Assembly (NCBI RefSeq): GCF_030409055.1
Contig: NZ_CP116619.1
Span: 1,335,628-1,399,627, forward strand
Length of the DNA stretch: 64,000 nt
Origin: Trichocoleus desertorum NBK24
GTDB lineage: Bacteria; Cyanobacteriota; Cyanobacteriia; FACHB-46
Direction: 5' to 3'
Position 1 is the stretch's first letter; every line of letters begins with the position of its first letter. The notes beneath the pieces are model-generated. The model saw nothing but the letters and a program-made list of their open reading frames with translations. It was not told where the DNA came from and searched no databases. A program made the position numbers and the translations under genes. Of the stretch, positions 54,373-64,000 are shown one piece after another.

Positions 54373-56091
54373 TTGACTAAAAATATGATCGAATTCTTCC
54401 AGCAAGTCTCAAGTTTTTTTAGACAGCATTCTCAAAGAGTGGTTCACGTCCGGAACCGCTGGCGATCGCGTTCTTTGCCCCAATGGCTAGCCTTAGCTCT
54501 GGTTGGTTTCTGTCTCAGTTTAGGACTACAGTTCTATCCAAGCTTAGAGTCAGCGAATGCTACCCCCGCGATCGCTTTCCCCCTAGCGACCAGAGGAGCT
54601 CAAATTATTGATGCCAGAGGTCGGCCAATATTACTGCGGGGAGTGAATTGGTTTGGCATAGAGACGGAACTGCACGCCCCTCACGGCTTATGGGCCCGTG
54701 ACTACCGTGAGATGTTGGCGCAAATCAAAGGTTTAGGCTACAACATCATTCGCCTTCCCTTCTCAGTACAAGCCCTACGCTCTGCTGAGGTAAGCGGGAT
54801 TGATTTTAAGATTGGCGCGAACCAAGACTTGGAGGGTAAATCGCCCTTAGAAATCATGGATGCTGTGATTCAAGCAGCGGGGCAACAAGGATTGTTGATT
54901 TTGCTGGATTGTCACCAACTTAACGATCAACGCATTCCAGAGCTTTGGTATGGCGATGGCTTTACCGAAGCAGATTGGATCGACACCTGGAAAATGTTAG
55001 CAATTCGCTACAAAAACCAGCCCCATGTGATTGGAGCCGATCTTAAAAATGAGCCTCATGGTCGTGCCAGTTGGGGCACGAATGACTCAGCGACAGATTG
55101 GCGACTGGCGGCTGAGCGAGCAGGCAACGCCATTTTGGCTGTGAATCCTAACTGGCTAATTGTGGTCGAGGGAGTAGAAAACAATGTCCCAGGGCAGAAG
55201 CTAGCAGTTCACTGGCAAGGTGGCAACTTAGAAGGCGTCAAGCGTTTCCCGGTTCGCCTAGCAGTCAAGGATAAATTAGTTTATTCGCCCCATGAATATG
55301 GCCCCGGTGTTTACAACCAGCCTTGGTTTTCAGAAGCAGCTTTTCCTAAAAACCTTTATAGTCGCTGGGAAACTGGGTTTCACTACATTGCAACTCAGAA
55401 ACTAGCGCCGATCTTGATTGGAGAGTTTGGGGGGCGACAGGTAGATCGCAACTCCCCTGAGGGAATTTGGCAACGGCAGCTCGTTGACTTTATTCGGCAG
55501 AAACAACTGAGCTTTACTTACTGGAGCTGGAACCCGAACAGTAAAGATACTGGCGGTATTTTACAAGATGACTGGCGCACGGTGGAGCGTGATAAACAAG
55601 CCCTCCTCAGCCAACTCTTACCCAAGTTGAGTGCTCCCTCAGTTCCTTCGGCAACAAATCGCGCCACTCCTCCTGCCAGACGTCAGCCCATTCCAAGAGT
55701 TCAACGTCCAACGAGGCGATCGCCTACCCCATCCTCACCCACTCCGTCTTCACCTGCTTCATCTGCCACAACAACTCGACCTACCAAAGCTCAACTGCAA
55801 GTGAAGGCTGCGATCGAGTCAGATTGGGCTACTGGCTTTTGTACCAGGTTCTTAGTGACAAATTCAGGCAAGACCGCAACCCAAAATTGGCAGTTGGCTT
55901 TTCGGATGAACCAAGCCAACATTAACAACAGCTGGAATGGTAGCTTCAATCGTCAAGGTCTCCAGTATCAAGTCACTCCGCCTGATTGGGGAAAGACACT
56001 ACAGCCGAACCAAACGATGGATCTGGGCTTTTGCGCTACTAAGTCGGGCTCCGATTACCGCCCCCAGCAAGTTTCGATTTCCAGCCCTTGA
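54373..56091 (+). CDS. Secreted GH5 endoglucanase with CBM2
   Basis: The protein has 572 residues. A hydrophobic segment at about 38-55 with a cleavage-like ESANA tail (58-62) suggests secretion. The GH5 TIM barrel (about 70-410) has the acid/base Glu227 in KNEPHG and the nucleophile Glu351 in LIGEFGG. A Ser/Pro/Thr linker follows (about 420-470). The C-terminal 100 residues are a CBM2 cellulose-binding module with surface tryptophans (DWATGF, NNSWNG, DWGKTL) and two cysteines. It should hydrolyse beta-1,4-glucan outside. The start could be TTG 54373 or ATG 54385; neither has a good SD. It is the last gene before rpoC2, convergent across a terminator. Confidence 0.85.
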   Translation: MTKNMIEFFQQVSSFFRQHSQRVVHVRNRWRSRSLPQWLALALVGFCLSLGLQFYPSLESANATPAIAFPLATRGAQIIDARGRPILLRGVNWFGIETELHAPHGLWARDYREMLAQIKGLGYNIIRLPFSVQALRSAEVSGIDFKIGANQDLEGKSPLEIMDAVIQAAGQQGLLILLDCHQLNDQRIPELWYGDGFTEADWIDTWKMLAIRYKNQPHVIGADLKNEPHGRASWGTNDSATDWRLAAERAGNAILAVNPNWLIVVEGVENNVPGQKLAVHWQGGNLEGVKRFPVRLAVKDKLVYSPHEYGPGVYNQPWFSEAAFPKNLYSRWETGFHYIATQKLAPILIGEFGGRQVDRNSPEGIWQRQLVDFIRQKQLSFTYWSWNPNSKDTGGILQDDWRTVERDKQALLSQLLPKLSAPSVPSATNRATPPARRQPIPRVQRPTRRSPTPSSPTPSSPASSATTTRPTKAQLQVKAAIESDWATGFCTRFLVTNSGKTATQNWQLAFRMNQANINNSWNGSFNRQGLQYQVTPPDWGKTLQPNQTMDLGFCATKSGSDYRPQQVSISSP

Positions 56092-56109
56092 ATTTTCATT
56101 AGAAAAGAA

Positions 56110-56146
56110 AAACCGGAGGTTCAGATATTTCTGGAGCCTCCGGTTT
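56110..56146. terminator. Bidirectional terminator between GH5 and rpoC2
   Basis: AAACCGGAGG pairs perfectly with CCTCCGGTTT across a 17-nt loop, preceded by an A-rich tract (AGAAAAGAAA) on the left. It serves the plus-strand GH5 gene and the minus-strand rpoC2 gene. A second GC hairpin lies at 56153-56171 (AAG-CCCC with GGGG-CCTT), on the rpoC2 side. Confidence 0.8.
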
Positions 56147-56201
56147 CACTTAAGCCCCAATGGGGGCCTTAATGCAGATTAAATAACGTGATTAGAGGAG
56201 A

Positions 56202-59200
56202 TTAATCCTCATCGTCGTCATCCACAACCTCGCTAAACTCATCATCAATCAGTTCGTCATCGTCCAAAATGGCAGATGTAGGTTTCTCCTCTCCAGGAAC
56301 AGGCACGGTGAAACTTTCAAAGCTGAAGTTGGGGCGATCGTCAAACGCACCATCTAAGCCGTAGCTACGAGCTGTGCGATCGTCTAAAACCACATCCCGC
56401 AAGTCTGCGTCTTCGTCAAAGACATTGGTGCCATCAAAGCTGAGGTCAATGTCCGGACTGCCAACTTCTTCATAAGCATTGAAACCAGTACCCGCTGGAA
56501 TCAAGCGTCCGATGATCACGTTTTCCTTCAGACCTCTCAACCAGTCAGACTTACCTTCGATCGCAGCTTCTGTGAGAACCCGTGTGGTTTCTTGGAAACT
56601 AGCCGCCGAGATAAAGCTGTCTGTGTTGAGCGATGCCTTGGTAATACCCAAGAGCACAGGCGTATACTCAGCAGGAGCCCCACCCGTAATCGCCATTGCC
56701 TCGTTGACCTGCTGAACTTGGTAAAGTTCAACCAATTCACCAGGCAACATGGTAGTGTCGCCCCCGTCATCAACACGAGCCTTGGAAGTCATCTGACGCA
56801 CGATAACTTCAATGTGTTTGTCAGAAATATCAATCCCCTGGGACTGATATACAGATTGGACTTCGTTCACTAAGAAGGTTTGTACCTTCTGCAAACTAAT
56901 GAGAGATGCGTCATGAACTCCCAGGGTTTCTCGGTTGACCTTGAAGACGATTTCTAGGATTTCGTGAGGATTGGATGGACCATCCGTCAGGGGTTCTGAT
57001 GCGCCAACTTCCTGACCATCAGAAACAATCACATTCTGACCAGGGCCAAGGGGGTAATCTGTCATCACCCCATCCGATTCGATGACTTTGACTTCCGCCA
57101 CATCATCATCACTGTAGACCACTTGAGCCGTGCCAGGACGTTCTGACAAGATGCAAGCTTCCTTAGGTTTGCGAGCTTCCAGCAATTCTTCAATTCTGGG
57201 CAAACCTTGGATGATGTCTCCAGTTTTCGTGCGTTCAAACACCAGCAGTACTAGGTTGTCACCCCGCTGTACCAGATCGCCATCATCAATGTGCAGCACT
57301 GCTCCAGGAGATACCCGATAAGGACGAGCAATGCGCAAAGTAACTTCGGAATCAGCCACTCCAACAACTTGACCAGAGTCTTCTAGTTTAGTGCCAGCAG
57401 CGATTTCGGTTCCAGCAATGAGCAAGTCACCCTCTTGCACCTTGGGAGCTTTACCTTGAGTGCTAATGACCACTCGGTCAGCGTCCCTCACTACTAGGAC
57501 TCGGCGAATTGCCTCAGCCCCTTCGCGAATACCTCGAACTTCACCCGCTTCTTTACACTGAATCTCAGTCCGCGCGACTACAGCACCTGGAGCAATTTGA
57601 TCGCCGTCTTTGACCAGGAGCCGAGTGTTGGTACTTCCCTGAGTCGCATCTGCGGCAATATCGCGACGAATGACCAAAGACTCCAGAATCACGAGTTGGA
57701 GACGCATGATTTCTGAATCAGTTTCGTCTGGAATCAGCTCAATATCGGCAGCCAACTGAGGTGCATCTTGATCAATTTCTAGCACGAGCTGGGTGCGGAG
57801 CAGTTCTAAGCCTTCAACGGACTTAACCCGCTCTCCATCCTTGTAAGGGAGGCGCTGTACCGCTCGTAGTTGAATGGTACGGCCCGATTCTTCACTAGTG
57901 GAAGCTTGGCTCGGCACAGAAGGTTCATCAGGAACGACGAATTCAGTCACAGGCCGCAACAGCACTGCTGGACCTTCGGGTGTCTCTACATACTCCATGT
58001 AGCGCAGTTCGCTGAGCGTCAAACCAGGAAGTACTTCTTGCCCAGGATTAGCCAGAGTAGGTTCTTTACCCATGAATTCTTCGGGGTTATCAATCATGTG
58101 CAAGTCCCCTGGCTTGATCACGATTTCCCGTAGAATGTCATTCTTCTGGATCACTTCGACCACACCATTGCTTTGGCAGAAGATGTCTTTAACGACTTCA
58201 GTTCCTGCCTCGACGTACTGGCCGTCCTCCACAAGGAGCAAAGAAATATCTTTGTTCACTTCGTGCGCTTCTTCTGGAATCCAAAGCAGCGTACCGCCTT
58301 GAACCACTTCGTAGCCTTGCTTAGCTTTGCCTCGCTTCGCGACTTCAACGCCAGAGTAACGGATGATCCCGCCTGTTTGAGTCCGGTAGCGATCGTCGAT
58401 CAGCTCTGCAACGACCTGGTTGTTCGTCACCTTAGTACCAGGCGTTGCTTTGAGGGAGAACGATTGGTTGTGGTTAGTTTCAACTAAGTAGTGATCGCGG
58501 CCTTGATAGCTCTCTACCCGCACCCGCGCTTCATCTAGCAAGACTGAAGCTGTAATAATTTCAACTTCACGGCCTCCTTTGCCTTCAGCTTCTTGCTGAG
58601 GTAGGCGCACAGTTCCACCATGCTCTGTAATCAACTTAGTTTCAGCTAGGACGCTACTCGCATCCACGCGATCGCCGTTCTTCACGATCGGTTCAGCACC
58701 TGGCGGCAAGTTGTAAACTTCACCCGACAGAATCCAGATCAAACCACCCCTTTGAGCAATCCGAGTGGTATTGCCCTGACGGTCTTTCTTCTCTTCGGGC
58801 ACAATGTCTGCAAACTTGACTTCTCCAGCCAAGTCTGAAGCCACGTCTTTACTAGCCTTCTCAGTCGTGCGCCGAGTCCGACCCGCAAGGGGAACTTCTG
58901 CCAAAAATTGATCCTTCTTGACATGCTCACCATCTTTAACCAGCAAGGTTGAACCTTGAGGAATCGCAAAGGATTCTTTCTTAGAACCCGATTCCAGCAT
59001 CAGATCAGTATTGCTTTCCGCAATTAAGGCTTCATCTCCATGACGGGTTCGGTAGGGACGAGTCCGAAAACGCTTAGCGTAACGAATGGTGCCTTCAAAG
59101 GTAGCCCGCACTTGACGCGCCATTTCCCCTGTGAATACCCCTCCCGTGTGGAAAGTCCGCATGGTTAGCTGCGTTCCAGGCTCACCAATAGATTGCGCAG

Positions 59201-60194
59201 CGATAATGCCGACGGCTTCACCCAAATCAACCATGTGAGCGTGAGCCAAGCTCCAGCCGTAGCAGTGCTGACAGACGGAACGAGTTGCTTCACAAGTTAG
59301 GGGCGATCGCACCACAACTTCTGCGACGCCTGATTGACCAATGAGGTTGCAGAGGTCATCTGAGAGGTCTTGGTTCCGAGCTGCAATCACCTCGCCAGTT
59401 TGAGGATGAACCACATCTTCTGCTACCACCCGACCAAACAAGCGGTCTTTGAGAGGAATCAAGACGCGATCGCCGTCGGTCATGCTACGCACTGGGATAC
59501 CTCGTTGGGTGCCACAGTCAATTTCACGAATGATCACATCCTGGGCCACGTCAACCAGACGACGGGTGAGGTATCCAGAGTCTGCGGTTCTAAGGGCGGT
59601 GTCTACCAGTCCCTTCCGTGCCCCGTAGGAGGAAATGATGTACTCAGTGACAGTCAAACCTTCCCGGAAATTGGTTTTGATCGGTAAGTCAATAATTTCA
59701 CCTTGCGGATCGGCCATTAGTCCACGCATACCGACCAACTGGCGCACCTGGGAGATATTTCCTCTAGCCCCAGAGAAGGCCATCATGTAAACCGAGTTCA
59801 ACGGATTGGTGGTTTTGAAGTGGCGAACCACCTCATCCTTAAGTTCCTCACTCGTACCATTCCAGGTGTCAATAACCTTTTGAAAACGCTCTACTTCAGT
59901 AATCTCACCACGGGTATAACGGGTTTCAGTGTCTCGAATCTCTTCTTCCGCTGCGTCCAATAGCGCTCGCTTGGTCGGAGGTACTTGTAGGTCGTCTACA
60001 CTAATCGAAACCCCTGCCTTGGTAGCGTAGCGAAAGCCCAGATCCTTCAGCAAGTCAGCCACTTGGGCGGTCCGAGCCGTACCGTAGTTGGTAAAAGACC
60101 AAGAAATTAGTTTCTTGAGCTGTCCTTTATCAACCACTCGATTCCGAAAAATCACTGCTTCTTCAGGCTTCTGGTTTGAATTTTGCTCTGCCAT
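56202..60194 (-). CDS. rpoC2: RNA polymerase subunit beta' (C-terminal part)
   Basis: In cyanobacteria the beta' subunit is split in two, and RpoC2 is the larger C-terminal part, bearing the zinc-binding [11 protein letters not shown] motif and the long cyanobacterial insertion. I chose ATG 60194 (MAEQNSNQ), giving 1330 residues, with AAAGAGGG upstream; a longer start 78 nt earlier is less likely. [13 protein letters not shown] marks the trigger-loop area. The C-terminus ends in an acidic tail (DDDDED). It follows rpoC1 in the same operon. Confidence 0.96.
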   Translation of the reverse strand: MAEQNSNQKPEEAVIFRNRVVDKGQLKKLISWSFTNYGTARTAQVADLLKDLGFRYATKAGVSISVDDLQVPPTKRALLDAAEEEIRDTETRYTRGEITEVERFQKVIDTWNGTSEELKDEVVRHFKTTNPLNSVYMMAFSGARGNISQVRQLVGMRGLMADPQGEIIDLPIKTNFREGLTVTEYIISSYGARKGLVDTALRTADSGYLTRRLVDVAQDVIIREIDCGTQRGIPVRSMTDGDRVLIPLKDRLFGRVVAEDVVHPQTGEVIAARNQDLSDDLCNLIGQSGVAEVVVRSPLTCEATRSVCQHCYGWSLAHAHMVDLGEAVGIIAAQSIGEPGTQLTMRTFHTGGVFTGEMARQVRATFEGTIRYAKRFRTRPYRTRHGDEALIAESNTDLMLESGSKKESFAIPQGSTLLVKDGEHVKKDQFLAEVPLAGRTRRTTEKASKDVASDLAGEVKFADIVPEEKKDRQGNTTRIAQRGGLIWILSGEVYNLPPGAEPIVKNGDRVDASSVLAETKLITEHGGTVRLPQQEAEGKGGREVEIITASVLLDEARVRVESYQGRDHYLVETNHNQSFSLKATPGTKVTNNQVVAELIDDRYRTQTGGIIRYSGVEVAKRGKAKQGYEVVQGGTLLWIPEEAHEVNKDISLLLVEDGQYVEAGTEVVKDIFCQSNGVVEVIQKNDILREIVIKPGDLHMIDNPEEFMGKEPTLANPGQEVLPGLTLSELRYMEYVETPEGPAVLLRPVTEFVVPDEPSVPSQASTSEESGRTIQLRAVQRLPYKDGERVKSVEGLELLRTQLVLEIDQDAPQLAADIELIPDETDSEIMRLQLVILESLVIRRDIAADATQGSTNTRLLVKDGDQIAPGAVVARTEIQCKEAGEVRGIREGAEAIRRVLVVRDADRVVISTQGKAPKVQEGDLLIAGTEIAAGTKLEDSGQVVGVADSEVTLRIARPYRVSPGAVLHIDDGDLVQRGDNLVLLVFERTKTGDIIQGLPRIEELLEARKPKEACILSERPGTAQVVYSDDDVAEVKVIESDGVMTDYPLGPGQNVIVSDGQEVGASEPLTDGPSNPHEILEIVFKVNRETLGVHDASLISLQKVQTFLVNEVQSVYQSQGIDISDKHIEVIVRQMTSKARVDDGGDTTMLPGELVELYQVQQVNEAMAITGGAPAEYTPVLLGITKASLNTDSFISAASFQETTRVLTEAAIEGKSDWLRGLKENVIIGRLIPAGTGFNAYEEVGSPDIDLSFDGTNVFDEDADLRDVVLDDRTARSYGLDGAFDDRPNFSFESFTVPVPGEEKPTSAILDDDELIDDEFSEVVDDDDED

Positions 60195-60240
60195 TGTTGC
60201 TCTCTGTCCCTCTTTTAATGCAGGAAGAGACGCGTATAGA

Positions 60241-60260
60241 CGCGACACTGGGAAGTCGCG
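60241..60260 (-). other. Hairpin between rpoC1 and rpoC2
   Basis: CGCGAC pairs perfectly with GTCGCG around an 8-nt loop, next to repeated AGACGCG motifs. It lies 47 nt before the rpoC2 ATG. The GACGCG repeats resemble common cyanobacterial intergenic repeats. Confidence 0.4.
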
Positions 60261-60320
60261 CCTACTCATCACGTCTGTAAAGGCTTACGCCATAAAGTTG
60301 CAGCTTCTACCGTCATGAAG

Positions 60321-62195
60321 CTAGTTGGTCAAGGCGTCTTGAATCGTCTTGTTGTAGATAATTCGTCCCGGAGTCGTTCGAATGTACTGCGAGATCAAAT
60401 TCCCTTCATTGTCCTCACGTGTTCTGCGGAACTTATAAACTTTGGTGACCGTACCATCTGTAGACTCTTGGACTTCTACAGGTTCCGTATCCGGTTCGTT
60501 AGATTCGATAGCGCCATCAAATCGCACCCAAACATAAGCATGGAGGTCAACCTGCTGCTGCTCATAAGCAGTAATGGCATCATCTAAATTGGCAAAATAG
60601 CCACCTGACCCCTTCTGGTGAGTTGGATTCTCAGCCGTCAAGTAATAGCAACCCAATACCATGTCTTGGCTTGGTGTCACAATAGGGCGACCTGTCGCTG
60701 GCGACAAGATATTGTTAGAAGCCAACATCAACAGCCGAGCCTCTGCCTGTGATTCTAGCGAGAGTGGCACGTGAACCGCCATTTGGTCACCGTCAAAGTC
60801 AGCGTTAAACGCGGGGCAAACCAACGGGTGCAATTGAATCGCGCGGCCTTCTACTAAGATCGGCTCAAACGCTTGAATCCCCAAACGGTGGAGGGTTGGC
60901 GCTCGGTTTAGTAGCACCGGGTGACCATCAATCACTTCTTGGAGAACATCCCAAACACTCGGATCGCCCCGTTGAATTAGCTTCTTCGCAGCCTTGATGT
61001 TGTTCACTAACCCTTGGCGAATCAACCGATGAATCACGAAAGGTTGGAACAGCTCGATCGCCATTTCCCGTGGCAGACCACATTGGTGAATCTTGAGCTT
61101 GGGGCCTACCACAATGACAGAACGGCCAGAGTAGTCTACCCGTTTACCCAACAGGTTTTGACGGAATCGTCCTTGCTTACCTTCAATGATGTCTGACAGC
61201 GATTTCAAAGGACGGTTATTAGCCCCGACGACCGTTCGTCCCCGACGACCATTGTCAATCAGGGCATCCACTGCTTCCTGAAGCATCCGCTTCTCGTTAC
61301 GAACGATAATCTCAGGAGCCAGGATTTCTTGGAGACGTGCTAGACGATTATTCCGGTTAATCACCCGCCGATACAAGTCATTCAGGTCAGAGGTTGCAAA
61401 TCGGCCCCCATCTAGCTGCACCATCGGGCGTAAATCCGGCGGAATTACCGGAATCACCGACAGTACCATCCATTCTGCTTGAGCACCTGTTGCAATAAAG
61501 TTATCAATCACACGCAGACGCTTAATCAGCTTGGCCCGCTTCTGACCTTTAGAGGTAGCAATTTCTTCGCGCAGTTGCTCAGCTTCTGTTTCTAAGTTGA
61601 TGTCTTGCAGCAACCGTTGCAACGCTTCGGCTCCAATGCCAACCTCAACCCCTTCTAGAGGCGAATCTTCGCTGTAAATTTGGTCTTCAATCTCAATCCA
61701 TTGGTCTTCTGTCAGCAGTTGCTTATAAGTTAAGTTTTCTGCATTGCCCGGATTGAGCACCACATAGGCGTTAAAGTAAACAATCTGCTCCACATCCCGC
61801 AAAGGCATGTCAAGTAGGATCGCCATGTAGCTCGGGATCCCCTTGAGGTACCAAACATGAGCGACAGGAGCAGCTAGTTTGATATAGCCCATGCGATGCC
61901 GACGCACCCGCGATTCTGTGACTTCAACGCCACAGCGCTCACAGACAATCCCACGATGCCGAACTCGCTTGTATTTACCGCAATGGCATTCCCAATCTTT
62001 AGCTGGGCCAAAGATCCGCTCACAGAACAAACCATCCATTTCTGGCTTTAGCGTCCGGTAGTTGATGGTTTCCGGTTTGGTCACTTCACCAACCACCTGC
62101 CCATTAGGTAGAGTTCGCTCCCCCCATTGGCGAATTCGATCCGGAGATGCCAGACCAATTTTGACGTAGTCAAATCGCTGTTCTAGCTTTGGCAT
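60321..62195 (-). CDS. rpoC1: RNA polymerase subunit gamma (N-terminal part of beta')
   Basis: RpoC1 (gamma) is the N-terminal part of beta' in cyanobacteria. The protein has 624 residues. The zinc site is at [20 protein letters not shown] (residues near 70-90). The catalytic magnesium site is [32 protein letters not shown] is another universal segment. It lies between rpoB and rpoC2. Confidence 0.97.
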   Translation of the reverse strand: MPKLEQRFDYVKIGLASPDRIRQWGERTLPNGQVVGEVTKPETINYRTLKPEMDGLFCERIFGPAKDWECHCGKYKRVRHRGIVCERCGVEVTESRVRRHRMGYIKLAAPVAHVWYLKGIPSYMAILLDMPLRDVEQIVYFNAYVVLNPGNAENLTYKQLLTEDQWIEIEDQIYSEDSPLEGVEVGIGAEALQRLLQDINLETEAEQLREEIATSKGQKRAKLIKRLRVIDNFIATGAQAEWMVLSVIPVIPPDLRPMVQLDGGRFATSDLNDLYRRVINRNNRLARLQEILAPEIIVRNEKRMLQEAVDALIDNGRRGRTVVGANNRPLKSLSDIIEGKQGRFRQNLLGKRVDYSGRSVIVVGPKLKIHQCGLPREMAIELFQPFVIHRLIRQGLVNNIKAAKKLIQRGDPSVWDVLQEVIDGHPVLLNRAPTLHRLGIQAFEPILVEGRAIQLHPLVCPAFNADFDGDQMAVHVPLSLESQAEARLLMLASNNILSPATGRPIVTPSQDMVLGCYYLTAENPTHQKGSGGYFANLDDAITAYEQQQVDLHAYVWVRFDGAIESNEPDTEPVEVQESTDGTVTKVYKFRRTREDNEGNLISQYIRTTPGRIIYNKTIQDALTN

Positions 62196-62256
62196 CGCTT
62201 GCAGCTTCCTTAGTGTCTATTGTTGAGATCTGTATGTTGGGCTTAGTTTTTGGTTG

Positions 62257-62309
62257 ATGGGCTGCTAGCGGTCAGCTTGGTTAACTGACCATTGACTCTA
62301 GCAACCCAT
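62257..62309 (-). other. Long hairpin between rpoB and rpoC1
   Basis: Three paired segments, ATGGG/CCCAT, TGCTAG/CTAGCA and GGTCAG/CTGACC, form a long stem with small bulges and a 9-nt loop in the 125-nt gap. No T-tract follows, so it does not look like a normal terminator. Confidence 0.55.
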
Positions 62310-62320
62310 CTCGCATTAAC

Positions 62321-64000
62321 TTAGGCGTCTTCTTCTTCCAGTTCGTCTCTGGAGATAGATTCGTAGGTGGGCCGAGAGGGGGCTCGACGGCTATTAACAT
62401 CTGCCATCAGGTCTACCTCTACATCTCGGCTAGTTCCATCCTCCTTCGTTTCTACCTTGTGAACCGCAATATCTAGGCAAAGGGACTGCAATTCCCGCAT
62501 CAGCACCTTGAAGGATTCTGGCGTTCCGGGACGAGGAATGGCTTTTCCTTTGACGATCGCATTAAGGGCTTCATTCCGACCTTGCATATCATCCGACTTC
62601 ACAGTCAACAACTCTTGCAAGGTGTAGGCAGCACCGAAGGCTTCCAACGCCCACACTTCCATCTCTCCGAAGCGCTGTCCCCCTTGTTGAGCTTTACCGC
62701 CCAAGGGTTGCTGCGTTACGAGCGAATAAGGTCCAGTAGAACGAGCGTGAATCTTGTCATCAACCAAGTGAACCAGCTTCAGCATATAAGCTTTACCAAT
62801 GGTCACAGGTTGATCAAAGGGTTCGCCAGTCCGACCATCAAACACTTGAATCTTGCCAGCATTATCCGGGTCAAATAGCCAATCTTGGCCCTTCTTCTTA
62901 CTGGCTTCTAGAAGCTTGCCATGCACGGTTTCACGAGATTTCTCCGCTCCATGCATTTCGTCAAAAGGAACCACCTTGAAGCGGACATCTAGATTCTCTC
63001 CAGCCCAAGCTAAGAGACATTCAAAGACTTGACCGACGTTCATCCGGGAAGGCACACCCAAGGGGTTGAGCACAATATCCACAGGACGGCCATCTGGCAA
63101 GTAAGGCATGTCTTCAATCGGCAGAATCCGGGAAATAATCCCCTTGTTACCGTGGCGACCCGCCATCTTGTCACCCACTTGGATCTTGCGCTTCTGGGCT
63201 ACATAAACCCGCACAACCATGTTGGCACCCGGAGGCAGTTCATCCCCTTGCTCACGAGTAAAGACTCGCACATCCACAACTCGGCCTTTTTCGCCGTTAG
63301 GAACACGCAGGGAGTTATCGCGAACATCTCTGGCTTTTTCACCAAAGATGGCTCGTAGTAGCTTTTCTTCGGGAGGCTGGTCTGATTCCCCTTTGGGTGT
63401 TACCTTACCAACCAGAATGTCGCCTGCTTCTACCCAAGCACCAATCCGAATAATGCCACTTTCATCCAGTTGCCGAAGCGAGTCTTCACCGACGTTAGGA
63501 ATTTCACGGGTGATTTCTTCGGGTCCGAGTTTGGTCTGACGCGCTTCAATTTCGTATTTTTCAACGTGAATCGAAGTGTACACATCATCAGAAACTAGGC
63601 GCTCGCTGATCAGGATCGCGTCCTCATAGTTGTAGCCTTCCCAAGGCATGTAGGCTACCAGAACGTTTTGTCCTAAGGCTAATTCTCCGCCCTCGGTGGC
63701 TGAGCCATCGGCTAAGACTTGACCTGCCACGACGCGATCGCCCACAAACACGATGGGGCGTTGATTCAAGCAGGTATCTTGGTTAGACCGCTGATACTTC
63801 TGCATGGGATACTCAATTTCGCGACCTTGAGGCTCTCTTACTCGCAGCTTATCAGCCGCTACATAAGTTACTTCACCAGCGGTTCGGCTAACCACAACCA
63901 TACCGGAGTCACGTGCCGCTTGAGCTTCCAAACCTGTCCCCACTAAGGGCCGCTCTGGCCGTAATAGAGGTACAGCCTGACGTTGCATGTTGGAACCCAT
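62321..64000 (-). CDS. rpoB: RNA polymerase subunit beta (3' part, partial)
   Basis: The 559 residues seen are the C-terminal part of beta, and the gene continues past the right edge. [35 protein letters not shown] (catalytic region) and [19 protein letters not shown] are diagnostic. The apparent ATG at 64000 is an internal methionine. rpoB-rpoC1-rpoC2 is the normal cyanobacterial order. Confidence 0.97.
   Translation of the reverse strand: MGSNMQRQAVPLLRPERPLVGTGLEAQAARDSGMVVVSRTAGEVTYVAADKLRVREPQGREIEYPMQKYQRSNQDTCLNQRPIVFVGDRVVAGQVLADGSATEGGELALGQNVLVAYMPWEGYNYEDAILISERLVSDDVYTSIHVEKYEIEARQTKLGPEEITREIPNVGEDSLRQLDESGIIRIGAWVEAGDILVGKVTPKGESDQPPEEKLLRAIFGEKARDVRDNSLRVPNGEKGRVVDVRVFTREQGDELPPGANMVVRVYVAQKRKIQVGDKMAGRHGNKGIISRILPIEDMPYLPDGRPVDIVLNPLGVPSRMNVGQVFECLLAWAGENLDVRFKVVPFDEMHGAEKSRETVHGKLLEASKKKGQDWLFDPDNAGKIQVFDGRTGEPFDQPVTIGKAYMLKLVHLVDDKIHARSTGPYSLVTQQPLGGKAQQGGQRFGEMEVWALEAFGAAYTLQELLTVKSDDMQGRNEALNAIVKGKAIPRPGTPESFKVLMRELQSLCLDIAVHKVETKEDGTSRDVEVDLMADVNSRRAPSRPTYESISRDELEEEDA

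Noticed and set aside
54179-54373. 64-codon minus-strand frame upstream of GH5
   Set aside because: No SD, no family resemblance, AT-rich spacer. Probably chance.
60195-60320. rpoC1/rpoC2 split as a frameshifted rpoC
   Set aside because: A split rpoC is normal in cyanobacteria, and a 126-nt spacer with an SD separates the genes.

Overview
The window is chromosomal DNA of a cyanobacterium. The evidence is the split RNA polymerase genes (rpoC1 and rpoC2), the cyanobacterial order of the ribosomal protein cluster (rplC through prfA, with rpmD, rpsN and rpsJ absent), cyanobacteria-restricted families (DUF2555, DUF4079, DUF1997) and many copies of the HIP1 octamer GCGATCGC. The cellulose genes and the ankyrin protein would suit a biofilm-forming, probably filamentous species, but the sequence does not fix genus or habit.

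Layout. 1-3130 (+): the end of an unidentified gene, an MFS transporter and a GT4 glycosyltransferase that may make galactolipid. 3147-7764 (-): a membrane-anchored zinc peptidase, secG, gpmI and an ABC-F ATPase. 8054-25791 (-): a nearly unbroken translation and transcription cluster of 31 genes, read right to left as rplC, D, W, B, rpsS, rplV, rpsC, rplP, rpmC, rpsQ, rplN, X, E, rpsH, rplF, R, rpsE, rplO, secY, adk, infA, rpmJ, rpsM, rpsK, rpoA, rplQ, truA, rplM, rpsI, rpmE, prfA. It holds a near-consensus internal promoter before rpmJ, several intercistronic stem-loops and three terminator-like hairpins at its distal end. 26341-29808 (-): a phosphonate/phosphite-type ABC importer phnD-phnC-phnE whose permease is a tandem fusion. 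29912-38914: coaBC, a DUF2555 protein, an esterase, purH, a 15-repeat ankyrin protein, DUF4079 and DUF1997 proteins, an atypical SDR and a GH104-type muramidase. 38882-39823 (-): an InrS/CsoR-like metal sensor and a thioredoxin-fold lipoprotein.

The most interesting part is 39956-56091. A five-gene minus-strand operon encodes a cellulose secretion machine: an outer-membrane barrel protein with a long Pro/Tyr/Gly/Asn-rich repeat domain, a periplasmic TPR protein, a GH8 glucanase lipoprotein, BcsB and BcsA with an apparently intact c-di-GMP-binding PilZ motif. The TPR and barrel halves of proteobacterial BcsC are two separate genes here, overlapping by 4 nt. Next to the operon lie a divergent lipoprotein, an unknown membrane/coiled-coil protein and a secreted GH5 endoglucanase carrying a CBM2. 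My inference is that BcsA/B polymerise and translocate glucan under c-di-GMP control, GH8 edits it in the periplasm, the TPR and barrel proteins export it, and GH5-CBM2 trims it outside.

56202-64000 (-): rpoC2, rpoC1 and the 3' part of rpoB, which runs off the right edge. No tRNA, rRNA, CRISPR array, transposase or prophage gene was found.
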